Positions 28,044 through 38,007 of a stretch of 64,000 nucleotides of DNA are shown piece after piece (within the stretch, counting starts at the first letter, position 1; each line of letters opens with the position of its first letter). Source of the stretch: Balneicella halophila. Its GTDB lineage: Bacteria > Bacteroidota > Bacteroidia > Bacteroidales > Balneicellaceae. Position numbers and translations under genes: made by a program. The notes below the pieces were generated by a model. The model searched no databases, was not told the DNA's origin, and saw only the letters and a program-made list of their open reading frames with translations. Location of the stretch: contig NZ_QENZ01000005.1 of assembly GCF_003096835.1 (NCBI RefSeq), positions 62,001 to 126,000 on the forward strand. Direction: 5' to 3'.

Positions 28044-29966
28044 ATGAAACTACAGCATTTCCTCAAATTAATATTCTTTACATTCTTGTTATCTTTAGGA
28101 TGTGCTCAGCAATTGCAGGCTCAGCTGAATACAAAAAATATTTTATTAGTTGGCAGGAATGCACTGTATTATGATGATTATACCGAGGCGATCAAACATT
28201 TTAACAATATTATTATTGTAAAACCTCATCTGCCTGAGCCTTATTTTTTTCGTGCAGTCGCAAAATTAAATTTAGAAGATTATACAGGAGCAAAGGCTGA
28301 TTGTGATAAAGCTATTGAACTCAATCCAAACTATGCTTATGCCTATATCTACAGAGGAATCGCAAAGCATCATCTAAAAGATTATGAAGGAGCTATGCAA
28401 GATTACGAAACAGCTTCACACTTAGCTCCCGATAATGCTATTAATTATGCTAACCGTGGTATCACTAAAGCAGCTCAGAAAGATTATGAGGGAGCCATAA
28501 AAGATTATACTATTTCCTTGAAGTTTGACAATACACTTATCGGAGTTTATCTGAACCGGGCTATTGCAAAGCAAAAAATGGGCAATACCGATGGAGCTAT
28601 GGCTGATGTCAATAAGGTGCTGGAGTTGAATATGTTTTATGTTGATGGCTATAACACAAGAGGTTACTTAAAGTATAAACAAAAAAACTATCGTTCGGCT
28701 ATTCTCGATTATAATAAATCAATAGATCTAGAGCCAAATAATGCACGCACCTATATGATACGTGGTATAGCAAGATATGAATTGAATGATTTGCAGGGAA
28801 CTCTAGACGATTATAACAAAGCCATAGCCATAGAACCTTACAATGCAGCCGCTTTATTTAATAGAGCTATGCTAAATGCTGAAGTCGGTGATGCAAATGC
28901 GGCATTGGAAGATTTAGAAAAGACCTTAGATTTACAACCCACCAACATTTTATTTTGGTATAATCGTGGCGTTGTGAACTTAGAAATGAAACAATACCAA
29001 CAAGCTATTAGCGACTTTGATGAAGCGATACGGATTTATCCAGATTTTGCAAAAGCTTATATTGCTAGAAGTGATGCTAAACGCAGATTGAGAAACTTCA
29101 TAGCAGCAGAAGAGGATCTAAAAAAAGGTTTGAAGATAGTTGATGATAATAGTGATATTAAAACAGTTGAGGAATTAAAAAATTATCGTGATACTACTGC
29201 TAACTTCCAAGCATTGATTGATATTAATTCCAAAGAATTTACCGATGGCGAGGTTACTGATGGGCGCATTCAGAATAAAAATGTATTCGTAAGCTTGTTG
29301 TCAGATTATCGAGTGATTCTAAATGCAACAGAGCAAAAAGATAGGTTGTTGAATTATGAAAAACATATTGCTGCTTACAATGCACAAAGTAATTTTGAAC
29401 ATAATATTGCGTTGTCTAATCACGAATCAAATAAATCAAATCAAAAACAACAGGGTGCAACGACATTTCTCCAAGGAATAAATGCACTCAAACAGAAAGA
29501 ATATCAGCAAAGCATCGATTTATTTACACAAGCACTAAAAGAGAATGAAGTCGGATTGTTAGGATATTTGAACAGAGCTTATGCTTACACTAAAATGGTG
29601 GAATATATAGCTTCATTTGAAGAAAGTAAAACGAGATTTGAAAACAAATTAATTAAAAAGGAAACAATAATCGACTATTCACAAGCAATAGCCGATTATG
29701 ATACACTTCTGAAGGAAGATGATCAATTTACATATGCTTATTATAATAGAGCAAATTTATATGCCAAGTCTAAGCAGATTGAAAATGCTCTTGCAGATTA
29801 TGGTAAAGCTATTGAATTAGATCCCTATTTTGCAGAAGCTTACTTTAATAGAGGAATTGTTAAGATTTATATGGGTAATACCGAATCTGCATCAGTTGAT
29901 TTAAGTAAAGCTGGAGAATTGGGCTTGCAAAGTGCATATCACATTATAAAGCGTTATTGTAATTAG
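28044..29966 (+). CDS. Large exported TPR protein
   Basis: A 640-residue protein built of about a dozen tetratricopeptide repeats with the [YF]xx[AG]xxDY/YNKAIxLxP pattern, running from residue ~25 to ~380 and again from ~460 to the end, with a charged, repeat-poor middle. The N-terminus is a signal peptide (MKLQHFLKLIFFTFLLSLGC). LSLGC fits a lipobox, so it could be a lipoprotein, although AQQLQAQ just after would also suit signal peptidase I. I chose the ATG at 28044 over a TTG 21 bases upstream. Probably a periplasmic or envelope scaffold; partners unknown. Only 4 bases separate it from rarA. Confidence 0.82.
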   Translation: MKLQHFLKLIFFTFLLSLGCAQQLQAQLNTKNILLVGRNALYYDDYTEAIKHFNNIIIVKPHLPEPYFFRAVAKLNLEDYTGAKADCDKAIELNPNYAYAYIYRGIAKHHLKDYEGAMQDYETASHLAPDNAINYANRGITKAAQKDYEGAIKDYTISLKFDNTLIGVYLNRAIAKQKMGNTDGAMADVNKVLELNMFYVDGYNTRGYLKYKQKNYRSAILDYNKSIDLEPNNARTYMIRGIARYELNDLQGTLDDYNKAIAIEPYNAAALFNRAMLNAEVGDANAALEDLEKTLDLQPTNILFWYNRGVVNLEMKQYQQAISDFDEAIRIYPDFAKAYIARSDAKRRLRNFIAAEEDLKKGLKIVDDNSDIKTVEELKNYRDTTANFQALIDINSKEFTDGEVTDGRIQNKNVFVSLLSDYRVILNATEQKDRLLNYEKHIAAYNAQSNFEHNIALSNHESNKSNQKQQGATTFLQGINALKQKEYQQSIDLFTQALKENEVGLLGYLNRAYAYTKMVEYIASFEESKTRFENKLIKKETIIDYSQAIADYDTLLKEDDQFTYAYYNRANLYAKSKQIENALADYGKAIELDPYFAEAYFNRGIVKIYMGNTESASVDLSKAGELGLQSAYHIIKRYCN

Positions 29967-29970
29967 AACC

Positions 29971-31242
29971 ATGGCTACAACTCATCACATACCCTTAGCA
30001 GAAAGAATGAGACCTACTAATCTTGATGATTACGTGGGACAAAAGCATTTGGTGGGGAAAGAGGGTGTTTTGCGTAAAATGATAGAAAGTGGCAAACTGA
30101 GTTCTTTCATCTTGTGGGGACCACCCGGTGTTGGAAAGACCACGTTGGCAAAAATCATTTCGTCGTCTTTAGATAGACCTTTTCATGCTCTCAGTGCAAT
30201 TAATTCTGGCGTAAAAGAAGTCAGAGAAGTGATTCAAAGAGCCAAAAGCCAAACTTTTTTCTCTTCTCCACGTCCAATTCTATTTATTGATGAAATTCAT
30301 CGATTCAGTAAAGCACAACAAGATTCACTGTTAGGAGCCGTAGAACAGGGAGTGGTGACATTGATAGGAGCTACAACTGAAAATCCTTCATTTGAAGTTA
30401 TCTCGGCATTGCTTTCACGCTGTCAGGTATATGTGTTAAAGCCTATGAGTGAAGAAGATGGGAAAGAGCTGATCCATAAGGCACTTACGCAAGATTGTGT
30501 TCTTAAGGAAAAACATTTTGAAATACAAGAATACGATGCTATTTTACGATTCTCGGCAGGTGATGGTCGTAAACTATACAATATTTTGGAACTATTGGCG
30601 AATACTGATGAGGAAAGAATAATAGTAACGAATGCAAAAGTAGAGAAAGAATTACAAACTCAGACGACTTTATTTGATAAAGGTGGGGAGATGCACTATG
30701 ATATAGCCTCTGCTTTTATAAAATCTATACGAGGTAGTGATGTTGATGCCGCAGTTTACTGGTTGGCTAGAATGCTGGAAGGTGGTGAAGATCCAAAGTT
30801 TATTGCTAGACGTCTAGTCATTTCCGCTGCTGAAGATATCGGTTTGTCTAATCCTAATGCACTATTATTGGCAAATGCTTGTTTCGAAGCTGTTAACAAA
30901 GTGGGAATGCCTGAGTCTAGAATTATTTTATCTGAGGCAACTATATATTTAGCGACATCTTTAAAAAGCAACGCAGCTTATGAGGCTATTAATAAAGCTC
31001 AAGCACTAGTCAGAAAAACGGGTAATCTTTCTGTGCCTTTGCACTTGAGAAATGCTCCAACTAAATTGATGAAAGAATTGGACTACGGCAAAGACTATAA
31101 GTATGCACATGCTTACGAAGGTAATCACGTTCAACAGCAATATCTACCAGATGAAGTAAAAGATGAGAAGCTCTATACGCCACAAAACAATCCTCAAGAA
31201 CAACAAATTGCCGAACGTATTCGTAAATTGAAAAAGAAATGA
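29971..31242 (+). CDS. rarA: Replication-associated recombination protein A
   Basis: RarA/MgsA (423 residues), a clamp-loader-like AAA+ ATPase acting at stalled replication forks. Walker A GPPGVGKTT is at 50-58 and Walker B LFIDEIHRF at about 104-112, with sensor 1 in GATTENPSF. The C-terminal MgsA domain follows (FIKSIRGSDVDAAVYWLARM, then LEGGEDPKFIARRL), which distinguishes RarA from RuvB and clamp loaders. Length is normal. The stop overlaps the next start by 4 bases (ATGA), so translation is probably coupled. Confidence 0.94.
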   Translation: MATTHHIPLAERMRPTNLDDYVGQKHLVGKEGVLRKMIESGKLSSFILWGPPGVGKTTLAKIISSSLDRPFHALSAINSGVKEVREVIQRAKSQTFFSSPRPILFIDEIHRFSKAQQDSLLGAVEQGVVTLIGATTENPSFEVISALLSRCQVYVLKPMSEEDGKELIHKALTQDCVLKEKHFEIQEYDAILRFSAGDGRKLYNILELLANTDEERIIVTNAKVEKELQTQTTLFDKGGEMHYDIASAFIKSIRGSDVDAAVYWLARMLEGGEDPKFIARRLVISAAEDIGLSNPNALLLANACFEAVNKVGMPESRIILSEATIYLATSLKSNAAYEAINKAQALVRKTGNLSVPLHLRNAPTKLMKELDYGKDYKYAHAYEGNHVQQQYLPDEVKDEKLYTPQNNPQEQQIAERIRKLKKK

Positions 31243-31940
31243 TGAAATTGTATTTGATTCCTTGCAATCTCAGCGATAATAAACTTGATGAAGTGCTACC
31301 AAGATATGTACTCGAGGATATTATTCCAAATATTACTGTTTATATGGTGGAAAATTTGAGAACAGCACGGCGTTTCTTAAAAAAAGTAGACCGTTCAATC
31401 AATATTGATGAATTAATTTTCTGTGAGATTGGTAAAAATTCAGATAGGAACGAAGTAAGCCATTTTTTTGAAAAACATTACGACAGATATGATATCGGTG
31501 TGCTTTCTGAAGCGGGTTGTCCTGGTGTAGCTGACCCTGGAAGTGAAATGGTAGCCTTGGCGCATCAAAAAGGAATGCAAGTAGTACCTTTAGTTGGACC
31601 TTCCTCTATTCTTTTAGCATTGATGGGTTCAGGTTTTAATGGACAACAATTTACGTTTCACGGCTATTTGCCTGTACAAAAAGGAGAGAGGGCTAAAATA
31701 TTGAAGCGCTTAGAAGCACAAGTCAGAAAACTACAACAAACACAGATTTTTATAGAAACTCCGTTTAGGAATATGCAATTATTAGATGCAATCGTAGAAC
31801 ATTGTCATCCAAAATCGAAGTTGTGCATCGCCTGTAACCTTACTGCTACGGATGAATTTATCCAAACAAAAACTGTGGGAGAGTGGAAGAGCAATCTCCC
31901 GAAAATACATAAAAAACCTTCTTTATTTATTTTGGGATAA
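31239..31940 (+). CDS. Tetrapyrrole-methylase-fold SAM methyltransferase (RsmI-related)
   Basis: A 233-residue protein of the tetrapyrrole methylase fold, related to RsmI, the 16S rRNA C1402 ribose methyltransferase. Recognisable stretches are VLSEAGCPGVADPGSEMV, VVPLVGPSSILLALMGSGF and FHGYLP. It is shorter than typical RsmI (~280 residues) and its N-terminus differs: canonical RsmI starts with a GNLYVV(A/P)TPIGNL-like stretch, here LYLIPCNLSDN. It is therefore likely a paralog with a different or shifted target. It overlaps rarA by 4 bases. Confidence 0.78.
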   Translation: MMKLYLIPCNLSDNKLDEVLPRYVLEDIIPNITVYMVENLRTARRFLKKVDRSINIDELIFCEIGKNSDRNEVSHFFEKHYDRYDIGVLSEAGCPGVADPGSEMVALAHQKGMQVVPLVGPSSILLALMGSGFNGQQFTFHGYLPVQKGERAKILKRLEAQVRKLQQTQIFIETPFRNMQLLDAIVEHCHPKSKLCIACNLTATDEFIQTKTVGEWKSNLPKIHKKPSLFILG

Positions 31941-31982
31941 TGCTGGTTTATTTTATAAAAGAATTGGTAGTCTTATTTTTTG

Positions 31983-31990
31983 TATATTTG
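31983..31990 (+). promoter_or_regulatory. Bacteroidota -7 element upstream of the clostripain-like gene
   Basis: TATATTTG, exact TAnnTTTG, 25 bases before the ATG at 32016. A TTG lies 16 bases upstream, slightly closer than usual. Confidence 0.45.
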
Positions 31991-32015
31991 TAGTCAATAT
32001 TGTTAATAACAATTT

Positions 32016-33170
32016 ATGAAAAAGCTATTCTTATATTTTATATTCGCCCTGTTTCTATTTACTTCATGTGATGATAGCGACCATCCGGATGTTCCAGAAA
32101 TTGAAAACAGAACCGTTATCTTTTATATGATTGGTGATAACAGTCTTTCACGATTTATTGATGTAAACTTGTCAGAACTCCAAGAAGGGCTTACAGAGAG
32201 TGGTCTTAATGATGGTCACCTTGTGCTTTACATTGATGATAAAGGTGGTAAACCTAAGGTGTTAGAATTGAAAGTAGTAGATGGTACAGTTACTAAGGAA
32301 GTAGTGATGACGTATGATGAACATGATTCTACTGATCCTGCTGTAATGAAGGGAGTGATTAATGACATTAAAACAGAATTTGCAGCTACTAAATATGGGC
32401 TTGTTTTATGGAGTCATGCCACGGCTTGGATGCCTAAGAATGCAGATAACATGATTTCAACTCGCTCTTTTGGAGATGATTATGGACAGGAAATGGATAT
32501 AAACGTTTTAGCAGATGCTTTAAGTAGTTTTCATTTTGATTTCATACTTTTTGATGCTTGCTATATGGCGAGTATAGAGGTGGCTTATGAATTGCGTGAT
32601 GTTGCTGATTATTTAATCGCTTCTCCAATGGAAGTGATGGCTAAAGGATTTCCTTATGAACTTATTGTAAATAAGTTTTTCACCATTCCTAATGCCGATT
32701 TACAGGGTATTGCACGAGATTTTTATAATCACTATAATAGTCAAGAAGGTGATTATAGAACAGCATCAGTGGTTCTAGCAGATATGAGTAAAATCGAGAA
32801 GATAGCTAGTTCTATGCAGACAATAATGGATAAATATAAACCACAACTTTCACAGGTAAATCTTGACGAAGTACAGGCTACAGAGCACCTATATTTTGGA
32901 GAGGAACTAAGCATTTTATACGATTTAGATGATTATGTAAGAGTTTTGACGATTGATGATGCATCTACCGCTGATTATATGGCTTTTCAAGATGCACTGA
33001 ATGACGCAATCTTATATGAGGCTCATACTCCATTTTCATATTTTGCAGAATCTGGATATTCATTCGAAATAAAAAAATGCAGCGGTTTTTCTATTTATCC
33101 TTTAGGATTTCACCCGGAATTAGACAGCTGGTATGAAAAGTTAGAGTGGTATCAAGCGGTGTATCAATAA
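32016..33170 (+). CDS. Clostripain-family (C11) cysteine peptidase lipoprotein
   Basis: A 384-residue lipoprotein with signal MKKLFLYFIFALFLFTSC, lipidated at C18, followed by DDSD, an acidic stretch like Bacteroidota surface-export signals. The C11 catalytic dyad is visible: H134 in LWSHATAW and C182 in FDACYMASIEVA. C11 enzymes cleave after Arg or Lys and often self-process. The unusually short spacing to the membrane Cys suggests a cell-surface or periplasmic enzyme. It has its own promoter and is convergent with pssA. Substrate and activity are not established by sequence. Confidence 0.85.
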   Translation: MKKLFLYFIFALFLFTSCDDSDHPDVPEIENRTVIFYMIGDNSLSRFIDVNLSELQEGLTESGLNDGHLVLYIDDKGGKPKVLELKVVDGTVTKEVVMTYDEHDSTDPAVMKGVINDIKTEFAATKYGLVLWSHATAWMPKNADNMISTRSFGDDYGQEMDINVLADALSSFHFDFILFDACYMASIEVAYELRDVADYLIASPMEVMAKGFPYELIVNKFFTIPNADLQGIARDFYNHYNSQEGDYRTASVVLADMSKIEKIASSMQTIMDKYKPQLSQVNLDEVQATEHLYFGEELSILYDLDDYVRVLTIDDASTADYMAFQDALNDAILYEAHTPFSYFAESGYSFEIKKCSGFSIYPLGFHPELDSWYEKLEWYQAVYQ

Positions 33171-33177
33171 AAATAGA

Positions 33178-33879
33178 TTAGTGTTTGATTTGTCTGTCAA
33201 AATAAGAAAACAGACCACTTCCTACGTAAAGCAATATAATAAAGAATAATCCACCCCAAAGGAAAAAAACTATTAACAAGATAGAGATGATTAGAAAAAG
33301 CCAAAGCGTTTTATTTCTATAACTCTTGTCGTCTTTGGAAAATTTTAATCCAAATAAAGGCAATTTACTCACTAATAGTAGAGAGAAAACTATTACATAA
33401 GTTAATAGTAGGTATGGATTATAAAAGTGATGTATCCATTCAAAATCTATATTTTTCAAAAAGACTAAGCCAACCCATAACATAGCATGTGCAGGAACAG
33501 GCAAACCTATAAATGACGTGGTTTGGTTTGTTGAATTGTTGAATATTGCTAAACGTAGCGCTGAAAAAGGGACGATAATAAATGCTATATATGATAAAAT
33601 CATTAGATGTTCAGGAAGCATTATTTCTAAAAGCTTAAATGCAATACTTGCGGGTGCAACTCCAAAACTTACAATGTCTCCTAATGAATCCAAATCGGCA
33701 CCCAAAGCAGATTTAGCGTTTAATGCACGTGCCAATAATCCATCTACCCAATCACAAAATGCAGCAAGCAGTATGCAATATCCAGCTAAATGGAGCTGAT
33801 CTTGAAATGCAAAAGAAACAGCTAGCATCCCAAAAAGAGAAGCAAGCAGGGTGACTGTATTTGGAATATATTTAGTCAT
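33178..33879 (-). CDS. pssA: CDP-diacylglycerol-serine O-phosphatidyltransferase
   Basis: Phosphatidylserine synthase of the membrane CDP-alcohol phosphotransferase type (233 residues, about eight hydrophobic helices). The catalytic signature D-x2-D-G-x2-A-R-x8-G-x3-D-x3-D is complete from D43: DWVDGLLAR, then ALGADLDSLGD. It makes phosphatidylserine from CDP-diacylglycerol and L-serine in the inner membrane. It is the last gene of the run rsfS-ftsH-cdsA-psd-pssA, 6 bases after psd, so the cluster carries the whole route from phosphatidic acid to phosphatidylethanolamine. Confidence 0.93.
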   Translation of the reverse strand: MTKYIPNTVTLLASLFGMLAVSFAFQDQLHLAGYCILLAAFCDWVDGLLARALNAKSALGADLDSLGDIVSFGVAPASIAFKLLEIMLPEHLMILSYIAFIIVPFSALRLAIFNNSTNQTTSFIGLPVPAHAMLWVGLVFLKNIDFEWIHHFYNPYLLLTYVIVFSLLLVSKLPLFGLKFSKDDKSYRNKTLWLFLIISILLIVFFLWGGLFFIILLYVGSGLFSYFDRQIKH

Positions 33880-33885
33880 TTCGTA

Positions 33886-34539
33886 CTATTTTACATGAGC
33901 TAATACTGTATGTAATCCACTTACTTTCTGTCCAAGGTTAACTTGAATTTCTGCATCTAAAGGAACAAACACGTCAACGCGTGAACCGAATTTAATAAAA
34001 CCAAGTTGCTCACCTTGGATAACCTCATCATTTGTTTTTGCATAGGTCACGATACGCCTAGCCATTGCACCTGCAATTTGGCGAGTGAGTATTTTTACTC
34101 CATCTGCTCTTTCAGTAACTACTGTTGCGCGTTCATTATCAGTAGATGATTTAGGGAGCCAAGCTTTGTAGAATTTCCCGGAATGATGCTTTGAGTAAAG
34201 AACTTTTCCTGATATTGGGTGCCAATTGATATGTACGTTTAGAGGAGACATGAAAATGGATATCTGAATACATTTTTCTTTCAGATATTCTGTCTCAAAT
34301 ACTTCTTCAATTACGACGACCTTTCCATCACAAGGGCAGAGTATAGCGTCATTAATGGTATTAAATATTCGCTTGGGCTCTCTGAAGAAATAAACTACTA
34401 AGAAAAACAGAGCAATACTAATGATTGAAATTATCCATGCCCAAATTGGGGGTAAATAGCAGTAAACGCCTAAATTGATAACAAGCATCAGAAAAAGCGC
34501 AACGCTAATAATGATTATACCTTCCTTATGAAGTCTCAT
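33886..34539 (-). CDS. psd: Phosphatidylserine decarboxylase (short, archaeal-type)
   Basis: A pyruvoyl-dependent decarboxylase proenzyme (217 residues) that turns phosphatidylserine into phosphatidylethanolamine. Two N-terminal membrane helices (about 7-27 and 32-51) anchor it. Self-cleavage should occur between G185 and S186 in KFGSRVDVF, where the Ser becomes the pyruvoyl group. The motifs FMSPLNVHINWHPISG and the short length are typical of the compact form used by Bacteroidota rather than the E. coli enzyme. It is 3 bases after cdsA and just before pssA. Confidence 0.93.
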   Translation of the reverse strand: MRLHKEGIIIISVALFLMLVINLGVYCYLPPIWAWIISIISIALFFLVVYFFREPKRIFNTINDAILCPCDGKVVVIEEVFETEYLKEKCIQISIFMSPLNVHINWHPISGKVLYSKHHSGKFYKAWLPKSSTDNERATVVTERADGVKILTRQIAGAMARRIVTYAKTNDEVIQGEQLGFIKFGSRVDVFVPLDAEIQVNLGQKVSGLHTVLAHVK

Positions 34540-34542
34540 AAC

Positions 34543-35358
34543 TTAAAAAGTTTCGTAACCAATAATTCCTAAATATACAAAAACTGCAGGAAAAGCAAAT
34601 AGCATAGAATCAATTCTATCTAAAATTCCGCCATGACCTGGTAAGATTTTGCCAGAATCTTTAATATTAACACTTCGTTTTAGCTTTGACTGGAATAAAT
34701 CTCCTAAAGTGCTAAATACTATAATAACAATAACAAGAATTAACCTTTCATAAATTGGGAAATTTAAAAGCTTCTCTGGTAAAAAATATCCTAATGTTAG
34801 ACTTGACAGAGCACCACCAATAGCGCCTTCCCAAGTTTTATTTGGAGAAATTTTAGGTGCTAATTTATGTTTTCCAAAGAGTGAACCGATTATATAGGCT
34901 CCAGAATCATTTGCCCAAATAATGAAGAAAATACTTAAAATAAGATAAGGGTTGTATTCTATGTAAAATAAATATTGAATAATTGTAAGAGGTAATGCTA
35001 TATAAAGAATACCCGAAAATAAAGAGCCTATATTAAGGACAGTTGTTTTAGTTTCTCTGAAAATTTCGCATATTAAAACTAAAGAGAGTTCTAAAATAAT
35101 AAAATACATCCAATAAGCATCTTTAAAAGAGCTATGCATATATCCACTAGAAAAAACGGTAGCACCAGTGATGATTCCTAGCCAGGAAAGTGGCATAGCT
35201 CCAGCTAATTTAGCAATCAAATAAAACTCTCGCATTGCAAGAAGTAATATAAGGAAGAAAACGGCAAAGAATGTTTCCTTATAAAACAATACGCTTAGTA
35301 TAATAGTAATGCTAAATAGTAGCCCGAAGACTATTCTTTTTAGCAATGCTTTATTCAT
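34543..35358 (-). CDS. cdsA: Phosphatidate cytidylyltransferase
   Basis: CDP-diacylglycerol synthase (271 residues, about eight membrane helices), making CDP-diacylglycerol from phosphatidic acid and CTP, the precursor of all phospholipids here. The C-terminal family signature is complete: SKLKRSVNIKDSGKILPGHG followed by GILDRID. Its start overlaps the 3' end of ftsH by 8 bases, so translation is probably coupled. The downstream genes psd and pssA use its product. Confidence 0.95.
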   Translation of the reverse strand: MNKALLKRIVFGLLFSITIILSVLFYKETFFAVFFLILLLAMREFYLIAKLAGAMPLSWLGIITGATVFSSGYMHSSFKDAYWMYFIILELSLVLICEIFRETKTTVLNIGSLFSGILYIALPLTIIQYLFYIEYNPYLILSIFFIIWANDSGAYIIGSLFGKHKLAPKISPNKTWEGAIGGALSSLTLGYFLPEKLLNFPIYERLILVIVIIVFSTLGDLFQSKLKRSVNIKDSGKILPGHGGILDRIDSMLFAFPAVFVYLGIIGYETF

Positions 35359-37573
35359 TATACTTCTTTAAAATATCGCGTGCATTTTGTTCGTCCTCTT
35401 TAAGTACTTTTAGCTGTGCTTCGAAAAGCTCACCTACTGTACCGGCAAATGAAGAATCAGTTTGGTCAATAATGATAGACTCAATACCTGCAGTGTCTAA
35501 ATGATTTTTCATTAATTCAACTTGATATCTTTTGTTTGCTTCGTAAACTGTAATCCAATCTTTATCCATGGCGTTTGCTATTAAATTAGTATCCTTTTTA
35601 TCTTTAAGTGTTTCTTTGTTGAATTCTCTTTTACCAAAGATTTGCTCTAAATCCTCACTGAAAACTACTTCTTTTTCAAGCAATAATTTAGCCAATTTTT
35701 CATGACCTTCGGCGTTATCTGCTAGAATTTTTTTAGCTCTTTCATAACTTTTCTCAATCATCTTTTTAGCTTCTGCATCTATCTTTTGTGCAGTCTCTTC
35801 GCTATAGGGTTTTGAGAAGCTGTAGTCTGACTGCCCTGTAGAATCATAGTAACTGAAGTTTCCAACTACTGGACTCATGCCATAAATCGAAATCATTGCA
35901 TAAGCCTGTTTTGTAACTTTCTCCAAATCATTTTGTGCGCCTGTTGATATATTACCAAAAACATTCTCTTCAGCAGCACGTCCACCTAGTACAGCACACA
36001 TTTCATCGAGAAGTTGCTCTTTTGTTGTGATTTGTCTTTCTTCTGGCAAGTACCAAGCAGCACCTAGAGCCTTACCTCGAGGTACTATTGTTACTTTTAC
36101 AAGAGGATGAGCGTGTTCTAACAACCAACTTATCGTTGCATGACCAGCCTCATGGTAAGCGATGCGTCGTTTTTCTGATTCAGTGATAACATGGCTTTTT
36201 CGTTCCAGACCTCCAATAATTCTATCTACAGCATCTAAAAAGTCTTGTTTTGTTACCTCGTTCTTTTTTCCTCTGGCTGCAATCAATGCTGCTTCATTAC
36301 ACACATTTGCAATATCAGCACCAGAAAAACCAGGTGTTTGTTTTGCAAGAAATTTGACATCTACATCCGCTCCTAATTTTAATGGGCGTAAATGCACCTT
36401 AAATATTTCTTCACGCTCTTTAAGGTTAGGCAAGTCTATGTGGATTTGTCTGTCAAATCGTCCTGCTCTCATCAATGCACTATCAAGCATATCAGCGCGG
36501 TTTGTTGCAGCGAGAATGATCACTCCAGAATTTGTGTCAAATCCGTCCATTTCTGTGAGCAACTGATTCAAGGTATTTTCACGTTCATCGTTTGATCCCA
36601 TGTTAGGATTTTTACCTCTAGCACGTCCTATCGCATCAATTTCATCAATAAAAATGATACAAGGTGCCTTCGCTTTTGCCTGACGGAAAAGGTCACGAAC
36701 ACGTGATGCACCTACACCTACAAACATTTCTACGAAATCCGAACCAGACATTGAAAAGAAAGGCACATCAGCCTCGCCGGCAACTGCTTTGGCAAGTAAT
36801 GTCTTTCCGGTTCCTGGAGGTCCTACTAATAGTGCTCCTTTAGGGATTTTACCACCTAATTTGGTGTAGCGATCAGGGTGTTTTAGGAAAGCCACAATTT
36901 CTTCAATTTCTTGTTTCGCTTCTGCCAATCCTGCCACATCTTTGAACGAAACATTGATTTTGGATTCTTTATCAAATAACTTAGCCTTAGACTTTCCGAC
37001 ACTGAAAATGCCACCACCGCCACCTGCACCACCACCGGCACCGCCACTCATTCTGCGCATCATGTATATCCAAAATATAATGATAATAGCTATCGGCAAA
37101 ACACCGATTAAGAAACCGCTGAACCAATCACTTTCTTCCTCGTAGGAGGGTTCTATTATTTTGTCTTCAGGGAGTGATTCTTTTAACTCATCAAATTTTT
37201 CCTCAAAATGTTTGAGAGTCCCAAACTTCTTGATAAATTCAGGTTGACTTTGAGTGCTAAATCTTGATCCTTTGGTTGCATTTGGATAATCTTCTCTACT
37301 TTCTTTTGTTAGATAAATCTTTGCAATTCCTCGATTCTTAATGACTGTAATTTTCTCAGCATCACCTTTTTGAATAATCTCGGAAAGTTTTTGCCAACTC
37401 ACTTCCTCTGTTTGTGAATCTCCACCCATTAAAAATGATGCTATGATAAGTAGCATCAATAATCCATAGATCCAGTAAAAGTTGAATCTTGGTGTTTTCT
37501 TGCCATCATTGCCTCCTTGAGGGAAGAGATTTTTAAATGGTTTATTCTGTTCTGGTTTTTTATTTTCTGCCAT
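35351..37573 (-). CDS. ftsH: ATP-dependent zinc metalloprotease FtsH with C-terminal DUF2007-like domain
   Basis: FtsH (740 residues), a membrane-anchored AAA+ protease that degrades misfolded membrane and regulatory proteins. Membrane helices at about 31-50 and 152-172 flank a periplasmic domain. The AAA module has Walker A GPPGTGKT at 251-258 and Walker [10 protein letters not shown], and the peptidase zinc site is HEAGH at 474-478. A Gly-rich linker (173-189) follows the second helix. The usual FtsH ends near residue 665. The remaining ~72 residues, from [15 protein letters not shown], look like a DUF2007 (putative signal-transducing) domain joined in frame. That domain starts with a Met, hinting at a once separate gene. 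Confidence 0.93.
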   Translation of the reverse strand: MAENKKPEQNKPFKNLFPQGGNDGKKTPRFNFYWIYGLLMLLIIASFLMGGDSQTEEVSWQKLSEIIQKGDAEKITVIKNRGIAKIYLTKESREDYPNATKGSRFSTQSQPEFIKKFGTLKHFEEKFDELKESLPEDKIIEPSYEEESDWFSGFLIGVLPIAIIIIFWIYMMRRMSGGAGGGAGGGGGIFSVGKSKAKLFDKESKINVSFKDVAGLAEAKQEIEEIVAFLKHPDRYTKLGGKIPKGALLVGPPGTGKTLLAKAVAGEADVPFFSMSGSDFVEMFVGVGASRVRDLFRQAKAKAPCIIFIDEIDAIGRARGKNPNMGSNDERENTLNQLLTEMDGFDTNSGVIILAATNRADMLDSALMRAGRFDRQIHIDLPNLKEREEIFKVHLRPLKLGADVDVKFLAKQTPGFSGADIANVCNEAALIAARGKKNEVTKQDFLDAVDRIIGGLERKSHVITESEKRRIAYHEAGHATISWLLEHAHPLVKVTIVPRGKALGAAWYLPEERQITTKEQLLDEMCAVLGGRAAEENVFGNISTGAQNDLEKVTKQAYAMISIYGMSPVVGNFSYYDSTGQSDYSFSKPYSEETAQKIDAEAKKMIEKSYERAKKILADNAEGHEKLAKLLLEKEVVFSEDLEQIFGKREFNKETLKDKKDTNLIANAMDKDWITVYEANKRYQVELMKNHLDTAGIESIIIDQTDSSFAGTVGELFEAQLKVLKEDEQNARDILKKYNE

Positions 37574-37608
37574 AATTAATTTCTATACTTGTAGCTTGGA
37601 AGTTCTTT

Positions 37609-37977
37609 TTATTTAACTTCATCAATCGTTACCTGAGGAGCATCTGCCCAAAGTGCCTCCAGTCCATAAAATTCTCTGTATTCTTTTTGGAAAATATGAA
37701 CAACAACATCAACATAGTCTAAAATAACCCATTGAGAATTGTCTAAACCTTCTTTTCGCCATACCTTTTGTCCTAAATTTTCTTGGACATACTTCTCTAC
37801 AGATCGAGCGAGTGAATCAACATGTGTGTTTGATGTTCCTGTGCAAAGAACGAAGTATTTGCATACAGCGTATTCTATGTTTGATAAATCTATTTGAGTA
37901 ATATCAACACCTTTGTTCTCCAAAAGTCCTTCAATTACACCATTCTTTAAGTCTTTAGCTTCTGTTTTTATCTTCAT
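37609..37977 (-). CDS. rsfS: Ribosome silencing factor RsfS
   Basis: RsfS (122 residues; formerly YbeB/Iojap), which binds ribosomal protein uL14 and blocks subunit joining when nutrients are scarce. The family core is clear: ICKYFVLCTGTSNTHVDSLA-like (here VCKYFVLCTGTS), EGLDNSQWVILDYVDVVVHI and REFYGLEALWADAP. It is the first gene of the cluster, 35 bases before ftsH. Upstream on this strand, TATATTTG at 38007-38000 fits the Bacteroidota -7 consensus. Confidence 0.93.
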   Translation of the reverse strand: MKIKTEAKDLKNGVIEGLLENKGVDITQIDLSNIEYAVCKYFVLCTGTSNTHVDSLARSVEKYVQENLGQKVWRKEGLDNSQWVILDYVDVVVHIFQKEYREFYGLEALWADAPQVTIDEVK

Positions 37978-37999
37978 ATTTTATTTTTCGAATAAAATG

Positions 38000-38007
38000 C
38001 AAATATA
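38000..38007 (-). promoter_or_regulatory. Bacteroidota -7 element upstream of rsfS-ftsH-cdsA-psd-pssA
   Basis: Reads TATATTTG on the minus strand, 22 bases before the rsfS ATG. No TTG at 19-21 bases. The rest of 37978-38224 is AT-rich, and I see nothing else in it. Confidence 0.45.

Noticed and set aside
36162-36566. 134-codon plus-strand ORF inside ftsH
   Set aside because: It lies wholly antisense to a strongly conserved AAA/protease coding region and shows no independent protein features.
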